From: Spirosoma oryzicola | GTDB lineage: Bacteria > Bacteroidota > Bacteroidia > Cytophagales > Spirosomataceae | NCBI RefSeq assembly: GCF_021233055.1 | Contig: NZ_CP089543.1 | Span: 117,562-181,561, forward strand | DNA length: 64,000 nucleotides | Direction: 5' to 3' | Made by a program: the position numbers and the translations under genes | Part shown: positions 34,939 through 43,180 of the stretch, piece after piece | Position numbering within the stretch: the stretch's first letter is position 1 | How the letters are laid out: each line of letters opens with the position of its first letter | The notes under the pieces: generated by a model | Database searches by the model: none | Told to the model about the DNA's origin: nothing | Seen by the model: only the letters and a program-made list of their open reading frames with translations

Positions 34939-35850
34939 ATGTCCCTGAACTATATCCGGCGGGGTGCCGGTAAACCACTGTTATTACTCCATGGCCTAGG
35001 TAGCTCTCTGAAGGCCTGGGATCTGGTTATCGATGAGTTGGCTACTCAGCGGGATGTGATTGCCGTGGACTTACCCGGTTTCGGTCAATCACCGGCCCTA
35101 CTAGGCGAAGTATCTATTTCTACGCTGGCTGATGTGGTGACCGATTTTTTAAGCCAGCACCAGCTCCTGGGCATTGATGCTGTCGGCAACTCTATGGGGG
35201 GCCGATTGGTGCTCGAATTAGCCCGGCGGGGCCAGGTTGTCGGTTCGGTCGTATCCTTGGATCCGGGTGGTTTCTGGCAAGGCTGGCAGGTGGCCTATTT
35301 CTATCATTCGGTTCGGCTATCAGCTCAATTATCCAGCCTCATTCAACCGATTTTACCACCCCTGGTAAGCAATCCGGTGAGCCGAACACTGTTGTTCGCG
35401 CAATTTTCGGCTCATCCCTGGACGATCCCGGCTCCAGTGGCCCTGAATGAATTTCGGGAGTTTTTGCCCACCCCCAGCTTTACTAAACTTCTGGATAGTC
35501 TGGCCCATGGCCCCCCGCAGCAGGGAGCGCCCCTTGGCTCTATCCCCAACTTGGTCATTGGCTGGGGTCGCCAGGACCGGATTTGTCCGCCCAGTCAGGC
35601 GAAACGGGCCCTGGCGTTGTTTCCTGACGCGCAGCTTCATTGGTTTTCGAATTGTGGACATGTTCCGCAACTAGATGTGCCGGCTGAAACCGTGGCGCTG
35701 ATTCTGGCCGTTACGGAGGGTCGCTACGAGCCTCAAACCCCAGTTTCTACGGAAACAAAGGAGTCTGAAGTTACCGAAAACGTCTTTATTGGTGTAGGTG
35801 TTGCGGTGCTGTTGGTAGGACTATTTCTCACGTTTGGCTTGAAACGATAA
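34939..35850 (+). CDS. Alpha/beta hydrolase with a C-terminal membrane anchor
   Basis: A 303-residue hydrolase. Landmarks: LLLLHGLGSSLKAWD (oxyanion hole), nucleophile Ser85 in GNSMGG, Asp213 in GRQDRICP and His241 in NCGHVPQLD. After the catalytic domain comes an acidic linker (about 262 to 280) and a single membrane segment (about 281 to 300) followed by K-R. This suggests a tail-anchored cytoplasmic enzyme, an unusual add-on for this family. The substrate is unknown. Confidence 0.88.
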   Translation: MSLNYIRRGAGKPLLLLHGLGSSLKAWDLVIDELATQRDVIAVDLPGFGQSPALLGEVSISTLADVVTDFLSQHQLLGIDAVGNSMGGRLVLELARRGQVVGSVVSLDPGGFWQGWQVAYFYHSVRLSAQLSSLIQPILPPLVSNPVSRTLLFAQFSAHPWTIPAPVALNEFREFLPTPSFTKLLDSLAHGPPQQGAPLGSIPNLVIGWGRQDRICPPSQAKRALALFPDAQLHWFSNCGHVPQLDVPAETVALILAVTEGRYEPQTPVSTETKESEVTENVFIGVGVAVLLVGLFLTFGLKR

Positions 35851-36020
35851 GGTCACATTGATCCGGAAGGCATCTACGATGTCTACTACGATTTAGGGGC
35901 TGTTTCTCTAGGTTAGTGGTGATAAACTAGCTAAAGTCATAGTCTAAATGTACTAGTTTTGGGTATTCAATTCTGAAGTACAAATTATTAGTTACTTCTC
36001 TAATAATTACAATTTATAGT

Positions 36021-36066
36021 TTAGGCGATCTCGTCCACGAAAAGGCTCCTATTCGAGATCGTCTAA
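36021..36066 (-). repeat. GGAGC-loop hairpin with a long stem, minus orientation
   Basis: A 13-base stem (36021-36033 with 36054-36066, one G-T pair) encloses a 20-base loop. Read on the minus strand the loop contains TAGGAGCCTTTT, as in the copy at 32770. It lies between two convergent gene ends. Confidence 0.6.
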
Positions 36067-36091
36067 AAGCCAGAAAAACTAATTTGAATAC

Positions 36092-36313
36092 CTAAATATC
36101 CAATAAGCCCCGTTCATTATAGCCATTCTCTTCTTTTATCAACGCATCAACTTGCTTATCGAGTTTGGGCAAGTACATAGCCTGAATATAAACGAGATCC
36201 ATCGAATTAAAGCAGACACCTCCGACTAGCTCGTAGCCACTGGACAATCGATCAACCACTTGCGACTCGAGCAATTCCAGGGTCTCGGCGGCTTCCACTA
36301 CATATAACTTCAT
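36092..36313 (-). CDS. DUF1737-like small protein
   Basis: A 73-residue protein from MKLYVVEAAETLELLES. The pattern of an opening strand, a helix, then GYELVGGVCFNS and YIQAMYLP matches DUF1737, a small alpha-beta family often found as short stand-alone proteins. Its tail (residues 55 to 73) is acidic and unmatched. The start at 36313 fits the family; one at 36352 would add 13 residues. Confidence 0.6.
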   Translation of the reverse strand: MKLYVVEAAETLELLESQVVDRLSSGYELVGGVCFNSMDLVYIQAMYLPKLDKQVDALIKEENGYNERGLLDI

Positions 36314-36970
36314 AGTAATACGAATTTGGTCAACGTACTGGCCAAGATACAAGCTGACCGCTATTTACTACTATCCGCTGGACTTATTAGTTTGCAATGA
36401 TATCGTAGTTGCATCTTTTTAACCCGTTATTCCTCACTTATTAGCACCTGATCGTCTACTTCAAGATCTCAATTAAACGCTCCAAAGGCAATACAGTGCA
36501 TGAGGTCTTTAACAGAGTTTCGTTAGCTGGTAAACAGAGTTACAAACGATGATCCTAAAGGCAATCTAAATCGGGCTTATAAATAGTATTTTACCGCTAA
36601 AATAGGGGTCAGCATAGCCTGTCCTGTCTTTTTCAAGCTTTGTATTTTTCCTGGCAGTCATTTAGGAAAAGCGGTCTTTCCATGAACAGTTTTGGCAGAA
36701 GATGGTATGAATCAAGTAATAACGATAAGTATAGGTCAGCGTCCAGTTGAGTAAGCGTTATATAGGACGATTATTTTTTGATACCTGTGAAGTGGCCACA
36801 GCGGCTGACCGTCGTCACCCCGGTTTAGTTCATAGCCTATGTTCCTTTGCAATTTATAACCATATAACTTAATCTTTATGAGACCATTACCTCATTTCGG
36901 CTGTCGTAGTGGTATACTAAACAGGTTTAAATTAGTTAGAATCGTTGGAAATATTTAACTATTTTAAGCT
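36314..36970. other. Gene-free stretch
   Basis: About 650 bases with no recognisable gene. It includes the right half of a GGAGCG element on the minus strand at 36466-36484. The last 100 bases are AT-rich and probably hold the promoter of the gene at 36971. Confidence 0.45.
36466..36484 (-). repeat. GGAGCG element, right half, minus orientation
   Basis: On the minus strand this reads GGAGCGTTTAATTGAGAT, the loop core and right arm of the family. The left arm is not found. Confidence 0.45.
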
Positions 36971-37285
36971 ATGGCTGGCAAAGGATACTCAACTCAACAG
37001 CAGCTCCTGTCGAATAAACACCTCAAAGAGTGGAACGACACGACCACTGCCGAAACGGAAGCTTTCTACCAATTACAGTGTAAACACAAAATCGAGCGTG
37101 ATCAGTTAGCCTTTGATAAAATCACGGATACCCATCAACGTAGTCTCTTAATCACTCAGCAATCAAAAGAAGTTGGTGAATTAAAACAACAGCATAGCCA
37201 GAAGCGGGACCTTATTCGAGAATGCCATCTTAAGGAGGAAAGCGCTCTTAAACGAAAATTGGTGGAGTTTACGACGCATAATTAA
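36971..37285 (+). CDS. Unknown coiled-coil protein
   Basis: A 104-residue, highly charged, helical protein. Long heptad-like runs of K, E, Q and L cover almost all of it (for example QQSKEVGELKQQHSQKRDL), so it probably forms a coiled coil. No domain is recognised. A terminator-like hairpin follows 66 bases after its stop, suggesting a single-gene transcript. Confidence 0.6.
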   Translation: MAGKGYSTQQQLLSNKHLKEWNDTTTAETEAFYQLQCKHKIERDQLAFDKITDTHQRSLLITQQSKEVGELKQQHSQKRDLIRECHLKEESALKRKLVEFTTHN

Positions 37286-37351
37286 TGATTGGGTTTCACG
37301 TCTCTATTTCACGAAACGCCCAATTTATGATGCTGACCCATTAAAGCTTAT

Positions 37352-37390
37352 TCGTCTCACGGGGGAGCGTTTAAGGAGACGATTTTTTTT
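37352..37390 (+). terminator. GGAGCG-loop hairpin followed by eight Ts
   Basis: A perfect seven-base stem (37352-37358 with 37376-37382) encloses a loop with GGGGGAGCGTTTA, and eight Ts follow at 37383-37390. This has the exact form of an intrinsic terminator for the gene ending at 37285. It is the clearest clue to the role of the repeat family. Confidence 0.75.
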
Positions 37391-37577
37391 AATAACTGTA
37401 AACTCTAGTTAGTCGCATACGTACTACGATGGTACTATGCCTCCTTTACACCACTGACCTAATGATTTGCCAGCACGAAACGATTGAGTTGATACCAAAT
37501 CGACAGTCGTTAAGAAGTTTACTTATAACTCAATTATTTCCCATTCGGGAATTGGGTAGAAAATTTGCTTAACGGAC

Positions 37578-38363
37578 CTAAATAGAAGCGCTTTTTGCCG
37601 TATCAAATCGCTTTGCCTGTATTCGATCATACTCGTCCACATAATCCGGGTGCTCCGTCTTCAATAGCCGATCCCAAAAACGAAAATACAAACCATAGTT
37701 ACCCTTGAATTTACTGTGATGCAGATTGTGGTGTACCGACGTGTTGAGAATGTCAAAAAGGAATGAATGCCGAAACCAGCGTGGAGCTATCTCATAGCCT
37801 AGGTGACCATACACGTTGATCACAAATCCAACGACCGCAAACAACACGATTGTTAGAGCATGCATGGGTATCAGGCAAGCAATGACCACCAGGACCGCTC
37901 CTTCCGCCAAGGATTCAAGAAAGCTAAATGAATAGGAAGTCCAGGGCGACGGATTAGTTGATCGGTGATGCAACAGATGGGTCAACCGAAAGAGCTGTTT
38001 GTGGTGTAACAACCGGTGCAGCCAATAAAAATATGTATCGTGAATAACTAAACTGAGCACCAGACTCGTCACCACCCACCAGCCTGGATAGTCGGCTAAA
38101 TGATCGTAGACCAGCGTGTAGCTCCTGAAGGGGGTACGCAGGACTAAATACGAAACCAGGGCGAAGACGGCTGTGGATTGCAGGGAATGCAGGATTTCAC
38201 GAATAAAGTCCTTATTGATGGCATTTTTAGGCTGAATTTTCGACTTGGCAAAGTAGGGGGTAAAGACTAAATAGAAAATAAGAAATGGGATGCCGGCTAA
38301 AACGAAATATCGCAGGGTTAACAGGGTAAATGTACCCCCTATGATTTTCAATGAATGCTCCAT
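37578..38363 (-). CDS. Sterol desaturase / fatty-acid hydroxylase family protein
   Basis: A 261-residue membrane di-iron enzyme. The histidine clusters are visible: HDTYFYWLHRLLHH, HLLHHRS and, near residue 210, HHNLHHSKFKGNYG. Four hydrophobic segments surround them. Such enzymes hydroxylate or desaturate lipids such as sterols, carotenoids or fatty acids. No lipid genes are nearby, so the substrate is open. The Crp-type regulator gene lies 69 bases upstream on the same strand. Confidence 0.88.
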   Translation of the reverse strand: MEHSLKIIGGTFTLLTLRYFVLAGIPFLIFYLVFTPYFAKSKIQPKNAINKDFIREILHSLQSTAVFALVSYLVLRTPFRSYTLVYDHLADYPGWWVVTSLVLSLVIHDTYFYWLHRLLHHKQLFRLTHLLHHRSTNPSPWTSYSFSFLESLAEGAVLVVIACLIPMHALTIVLFAVVGFVINVYGHLGYEIAPRWFRHSFLFDILNTSVHHNLHHSKFKGNYGLYFRFWDRLLKTEHPDYVDEYDRIQAKRFDTAKSASI

Positions 38364-38432
38364 GACAGACGGGTTCTAATGAGGCTATAAATCTACTGCC
38401 TCTGGCCTACCCGGCTCGTTAACTTAAGATAA

Positions 38433-39056
38433 TTACCGCTCATGCCGGCTAGCCATTCGTCTTCTTAGCCGACTTAATGACACGGGCGTGATGCCCAGAA
38501 AGGTGGCAATATATTTATTGGGGACCCGATTGATAATATTGGGTTTTTGCTCAACCAGTTGGCGATAGCGCTCTTCGGGTGAAAGCAATACGAACGATTC
38601 GATCCGATCCATTGATTGAGCGAGCATAGTCATCAAAAAGTACTTGCGTGTGCTTTCTAACTTAGGCGTGCTTTCCAGCAGGGCTTGAAGGGCATCATAT
38701 TCAATCTCCAGTAAGTCGGTATCCTCCATGGCCTGATAGGTAAACCGGGATGGTTTATCGAGGAAAATGGCATCTTGGGAAGCCACAAGCTGATCTTCCC
38801 AGTTTAACTCGGTTGTGATTTCATCCCCGTTCTGCTTGACCGTATACACGCGGATCAATCCCTTTAAGATAAGCGCGATTTTGCGATGGGTACTGTTTTG
38901 CTGCATATACACCTCTGAAGCCGCCAGGTGCCGGGGTTTGGCTAGCTGTAACAGAGTGGCTAACTCCTCATACGTCAGGTTTTTAAAGCGCTGCAAGTAA
39001 AACAGTATTCGTTCGGAGTGGGGATCAAAAGCTAGGGGTGGTGTTGGGTTTTCCAT
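38433..39056 (-). CDS. Crp/Fnr-family transcriptional regulator
   Basis: A 207-residue regulator from MENPTPPLAF. The N-terminal cyclic-nucleotide-binding fold includes a ligand-pocket-like region GDEITTELNWEDQLV but lacks the Arg-Ser signature of cAMP binders. The C-terminal helix-turn-helix is NKYIATFLGITPVSLSRLRRR. Many Bacteroidota have such proteins next to metabolic genes. It precedes the desaturase gene on the same strand and may regulate it. The upstream ATG at 39131 is less likely. Confidence 0.85.
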   Translation of the reverse strand: MENPTPPLAFDPHSERILFYLQRFKNLTYEELATLLQLAKPRHLAASEVYMQQNSTHRKIALILKGLIRVYTVKQNGDEITTELNWEDQLVASQDAIFLDKPSRFTYQAMEDTDLLEIEYDALQALLESTPKLESTRKYFLMTMLAQSMDRIESFVLLSPEERYRQLVEQKPNIINRVPNKYIATFLGITPVSLSRLRRRMASRHER

Positions 39057-39181
39057 GTACACGAATGCCGATCGATTGAAGAGATGAAGCAAATATAAGT
39101 TATCAGCACCGGGCCCGTTCGCTCTATCCACGGGTATAGTCTAGGGCACTGACTTAGATCTGCAACAACCGCCCGGTACTC

Positions 39182-39208
39182 ATCTCACTTGGGAGCGATT
39201 AATGAGAC
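39182..39208 (+). repeat. GGAGCG-loop hairpin
   Basis: A five-base stem TCTCA/TGAGA encloses a loop with GGGAGCGATTA, followed by a T-rich tail. It lies between two minus-strand genes, about 160 bases past the end of the upstream one. Confidence 0.6.
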
Positions 39209-39371
39209 GCTTATTTTAATAACTGTTAAGGCCAGTTAGATGAACACGGGTTTACTCTCTTTCATACTTGACTGGTAACAGATCAAGCACCGGAGTTTTG
39301 AAAATGCCTGAGCTATCCTCTGAAATTACCAAAATCGGCCCGGTTGCCTAAGTTAGTCTAGCTGAATCTTA

Positions 39372-39875
39372 TTAAGCTGCGCTAGGGCGTATCGACTCCT
39401 GCCCGGAGTTTACGCCTTTATCCACAATTACGTCTTCAGCACCGGCAGTCTCCAGTAGATCGGCCACTTGTTTGGCTTCAGCGGCCGTTTGGGTTTTCAC
39501 CGTTATCAAACTTCCCCTGGAATCGCACCGATGGACCGGCTGGGACACGCTTGACAATCCGACCACGGTTGAATCACTATTGTCCGGCTCTTTGGTACGA
39601 ATCTGGAGTAGCTGGAAGCGGACCCATCCAGCAGGTCTCCGCTGGGACCAGACCTCATCCGGGCTACTAAAGAGGGAGGAAAAGAACCGACCACTGCTGG
39701 CATCAGCTTGGCCCCCTGCGATGGTGCTGTCACCGATAGTTGTCTGCGAGCCGGTATGGGTCGATAATTCAACGGTTTCCCGGCTAAAGCCCATAGCCAG
39801 CAGGCCTTGAATCGCCTGCTGGGCTTCGGCTGCATTATTAAATAGACCCCGTACCGTTAGTAACTGTGTCATCAT
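39372..39875 (-). CDS. Stress-type N-terminal domain protein with an unusual central insert
   Basis: A 167-residue protein. The first 70 residues (LTVRGLFNNAAEAQQAIQGL, MGFSRETVEL, then FFSSLFSSPDE) resemble the N-terminal domain of general-stress proteins in this phylum. Residues about 120 to 150 (SLITVKTQTAAEAKQVADLL and GAEDV) match the end of that same domain. The 45 residues between are unlike the family, so there may be an insertion or a pair of compensating frameshifts. Function unknown. Confidence 0.5.
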   Translation of the reverse strand: MMTQLLTVRGLFNNAAEAQQAIQGLLAMGFSRETVELSTHTGSQTTIGDSTIAGGQADASSGRFFSSLFSSPDEVWSQRRPAGWVRFQLLQIRTKEPDNSDSTVVGLSSVSQPVHRCDSRGSLITVKTQTAAEAKQVADLLETAGAEDVIVDKGVNSGQESIRPSAA

Positions 39876-40150
39876 GCTGACCTTTAGTTGATTTACTCTG
39901 CAAGGAAGACGAGTAGACTACGCCATCTAACCAAATGTACGACCCTTAGTCCGTATGCTCTATGACCGTCATCACCCGGCTGCATGACCGTTACCCGGCC
40001 CGTTCTGATTATGATGAGCCGACGCTTTGGTTTAGTTCAGTCGGTGAACAATCATAGTCTATACTATCAATGGTCATAGAAAAACCGTCCGCTCCCCCTC
40101 ACCTTTGAGCGTTCTTATCACTTGTCACTTGTTTAACGCGAACTTACTCA

Positions 40151-40558
40151 ATGGACTACGCTAAAACCGTCATTTACATGGCTGACGATGATGCCGATGA
40201 CCGGTACTTTATGCGCCAGTCGCTCCAGGAAGTTTACCCCTGGGTGACAGTTGTCGAAGCCCAGGATGGGAGCGAACTGCTAACGCTGCTCGATACCTGG
40301 AGCCAGCAGCCAGCCCCCCAACCGGTCCACCTAATCCTGCTCGATGTGAACATGCCCAAAGTAAACGGTTTAGAGGCTCTGAGGGCCATCAAAGCAAATC
40401 CGTTACTGCGCCACATTCCGGCCGTAATGCTTTCAACTTCGGTCGAACCGGCTCAAATGGCGACAGCCTACCAAAACGGGGCCAGCATGTGTCTGGAAAA
40501 ACCACATACTTACGCCCACCTGAACCAAATTTCCCGATCAGTCAGCGGTTTTCTTTAG
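40151..40558 (+). CDS. Single-domain response regulator (CheY-like)
   Basis: A 135-residue receiver. The acidic pocket DDDADD (residues 12-17), the phosphate-accepting Asp65 in LLDVNMPK, Ser95 in MLSTS and Lys117 in CLEKP are all present. This subgroup (MADDDADDR) is usually paired with histidine kinases in Bacteroidota. The kinase at 40736 is the obvious partner, though a long hairpin separates the two genes. Confidence 0.9.
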   Translation: MDYAKTVIYMADDDADDRYFMRQSLQEVYPWVTVVEAQDGSELLTLLDTWSQQPAPQPVHLILLDVNMPKVNGLEALRAIKANPLLRHIPAVMLSTSVEPAQMATAYQNGASMCLEKPHTYAHLNQISRSVSGFL

Positions 40559-40585
40559 GCACGCTCGCCAATTAGCCGGTAGGAT

Positions 40586-40654
40586 CTTAGTAACCACAAA
40601 AAGTACCGCTTCCTCATTATAAAATAGGAAGCGGTACTTTTTGTGGTTACTAAG
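40586..40654. terminator. Perfect 29-base inverted repeat
   Basis: Arms at 40586-40614 and 40626-40654 are exact reverse complements over 29 bases with an 11-base loop. It starts 27 bases after the response-regulator stop. The right arm includes a T5 run. It is a very stable hairpin, likely a terminator between the regulator and the kinase. Confidence 0.7.
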
Positions 40655-40735
40655 TAGGTCAAAATTAGACAATTAATAAAAAGTTGGTATAAACCGGTGA
40701 ACCGGCCCCAACCCTAGTTTAGTAAATAAGGTACG

Positions 40736-43180
40736 ATGACGCCGAATAAAGCAGCAACATGGGCTTTCTTGGCCGGGGGGGGGGAGCTAGGCGACCTTAT
40801 GCGTAACAAAGACTGGTCAAATACCTCCATTGGAGCTCCTGACCAGTGGACTCCGAGCTTGCGGGCTACTGTAGGCGTGTGTCTCAATGCCCACACGCCC
40901 GCCCTGATCTGGTGGGGATCTGGACACGTGATGCTCTACAACGATGCCTACCGGCTGATTCTAGGCGATAAGCACCCCAAAGCATTGGGCAGTGAAGGGC
41001 GTGCGGTTTGGCCCGAAATATGGGCTACTTTGGGTCCAAGGCTTAAGGCTGTACTCACACGGGGTGAAGCGGACTGGTCGGAGAATGAATTGCTGCTGGT
41101 CAACCGGCGCGGTTTACCCGAGGCGGCTTACTTTAGTTGTTCCCACAGCCCGATTTACGACGAATCGGGCGGCATTGGGGGCGTCTTCTGCCTGGCTACC
41201 GAAACGACCGACTCCTGGCTACGCCGGCGGCAACGGCAGGAGCTTGAAGAAGCCGGGCGGAAAAAAGAACTAAGTCTGGCTACTCTATTTGAACAGGTAA
41301 CCGTCGGGGTAGCTATTCTGGGGTTGGACCCCGCCTTTACCGTTGAACTAGCCACCCCCTTTTACCACCAAGTTGTTGGACGACCGGCCAACCAACTGGT
41401 AGGCAAACCGCTGCTGGAGGCCTTGCCTGAGCTGGCCGGCCAGGGCTTTGAGGGGCGATTGAAGCAGGTAACAACAACGGGCGTCGCCTACAAGAGTGGA
41501 GAAACGCCTGTCCACCTGATGCGCCGTGGCCAGCTCGAAACAAGCTACGTCGACTTTGTGTACCAACCCCGCTACGAAACCAATAAATCCATTACGGGGG
41601 TAATCATCATCGTAACCGACATTACCCCGGCGGTGCGGGCGCGCCAACGCTTGGAAAGCAACGAACGACTGCTCAGTGCCATCATCCAACAAACACCCTT
41701 GGGCGTGGGCATCTTTAGCGGCCCCGAATTCACTGTCGAAATGGCCAACCCGACCATCTGCCAGCTTTGGGGACGTACCCATCAACAAGTAATCGACAAG
41801 CCTTTATTTACCGTCTTACCCGAAGCCACCGGCCAGGGGTTTGAAGAACTCCTACAGGGTGTCTATAAAACCGGCTTTGCTTTCGAGGGCCACGAACTAC
41901 CCGTCACCTTGGAGCGTAATGGCCAATTGAAGACGGTGTACTTCAACTTTGTCTACGATGCCCTGCGGAACGTGGAGGGGGGCATCGAGCGAACCATGGT
42001 CATCGCCACCGAGGTAACCCGAGCCCGGCAGGACCGCCAGCAAACCGAAGTCAGCGAAGCCAGGCTGCGCAGTCTGTTTCAACAGGCTCCGGTGGCCATC
42101 GCTATTATGCGCGGTCCCACCTTCGTGGTCGAACTGGCCAATCCGCTTATCTGTACCCTCTGGAACCGCACCCAAGCCCAACTCCTGGGCAACCCAATTT
42201 TCGGGGTACTAACCGAAAGCGCCGGGCATGGGTTTGAGGAACTGCTAACCGGCGTATTGCATACCGGGGTGCCGTTTGTGGGCCATGAATTACCCGTACC
42301 CTTTCAGCGCGACGGGCAGGTTCAACCCGTTTACGTTAACTTCGTTTACGAACCGCTGCGCGACCGGCCCGATGGCCCCATCTCCGGCATCGTCGTGGTT
42401 GGAACCGACGTAACCGAACAGGTGCTGATCCGTCAGCAGACCGAGCGGCTGCTGGTGCAGGAGCGCGAGCTCAACGAGCTGAAGTCTAACTTTGTCACCC
42501 TAGCCTCCCACGAATTTCGCACCCCGATGGGCACCATTCTCTCGTCGGCCTCGCTGATCGGTCGCTACAACGGCCCCGACGAGGACGATAAACGGGAGCG
42601 GCACGTGCAGCGTATCAAATCGGCGGTGCATGGGCTAACCGGACTGCTGAATGATTTTCTCTCGCTTAGTCAGATGGAACAATCCACCCTGCACGGCTGC
42701 CCGCAGCCATTGCATATTGTTACCTTCTGCCAGGAAGTCATCGACGATATGCAGGCCTTGATTAAACCTGGTCAGCGCATCGTTTACACCCATCTATCGG
42801 GTGAACCGGCTGTTTCGCTCGACGGACAAATGCTTAAAAATATTCTTATCAATCTACTGGTTAACGCCAGTAAATACTCGGCCAATGGCAAAGCGATCGA
42901 CCTGAGTACGGCCGTGGCGGGCGATCAGTTCCAGCTGACGGTCCGCGACCAGGGCATCGGCATTCCTGACGCCGACAAGGATAAACTGTTCATTAATTTT
43001 TTCCGGGCCCGTAACGTCAATCACGTCTCGGGTACGGGTTTGGGCCTGTATGTGGTTAAACGCTACGTCGATCTGCTGGGGGGAACCGTTAGCTTTACCA
43101 GCCAGCTCGATTCGGGCACCATCTTCACCGTCCACCTCCCCCTAACCCCCCCTTCCCATGAAAACCATTCTGGTGATTGA
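40736..43180 (+). CDS. Multi-PAS sensor histidine kinase
   Basis: An 814-residue kinase without clear membrane segments, so it is probably cytoplasmic. Four PAS-like domains follow one another (about residues 45-160, 175-300, 310-430 and 440-560). The last three look like repeats of one unit, each with GHELPV-like and Y-NFVY passages. Then comes a HisKA domain with the phosphorylated His592 in SHEFRTPMG and an ATPase domain with NLLVNASKYS, DQGIGIP and GTGLGLYVVKRYV. The stop overlaps the next gene by 23 bases, so kinase and regulator are made together. Confidence 0.92.
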   Translation: MTPNKAATWAFLAGGGELGDLMRNKDWSNTSIGAPDQWTPSLRATVGVCLNAHTPALIWWGSGHVMLYNDAYRLILGDKHPKALGSEGRAVWPEIWATLGPRLKAVLTRGEADWSENELLLVNRRGLPEAAYFSCSHSPIYDESGGIGGVFCLATETTDSWLRRRQRQELEEAGRKKELSLATLFEQVTVGVAILGLDPAFTVELATPFYHQVVGRPANQLVGKPLLEALPELAGQGFEGRLKQVTTTGVAYKSGETPVHLMRRGQLETSYVDFVYQPRYETNKSITGVIIIVTDITPAVRARQRLESNERLLSAIIQQTPLGVGIFSGPEFTVEMANPTICQLWGRTHQQVIDKPLFTVLPEATGQGFEELLQGVYKTGFAFEGHELPVTLERNGQLKTVYFNFVYDALRNVEGGIERTMVIATEVTRARQDRQQTEVSEARLRSLFQQAPVAIAIMRGPTFVVELANPLICTLWNRTQAQLLGNPIFGVLTESAGHGFEELLTGVLHTGVPFVGHELPVPFQRDGQVQPVYVNFVYEPLRDRPDGPISGIVVVGTDVTEQVLIRQQTERLLVQERELNELKSNFVTLASHEFRTPMGTILSSASLIGRYNGPDEDDKRERHVQRIKSAVHGLTGLLNDFLSLSQMEQSTLHGCPQPLHIVTFCQEVIDDMQALIKPGQRIVYTHLSGEPAVSLDGQMLKNILINLLVNASKYSANGKAIDLSTAVAGDQFQLTVRDQGIGIPDADKDKLFINFFRARNVNHVSGTGLGLYVVKRYVDLLGGTVSFTSQLDSGTIFTVHLPLTPPSHENHSGD

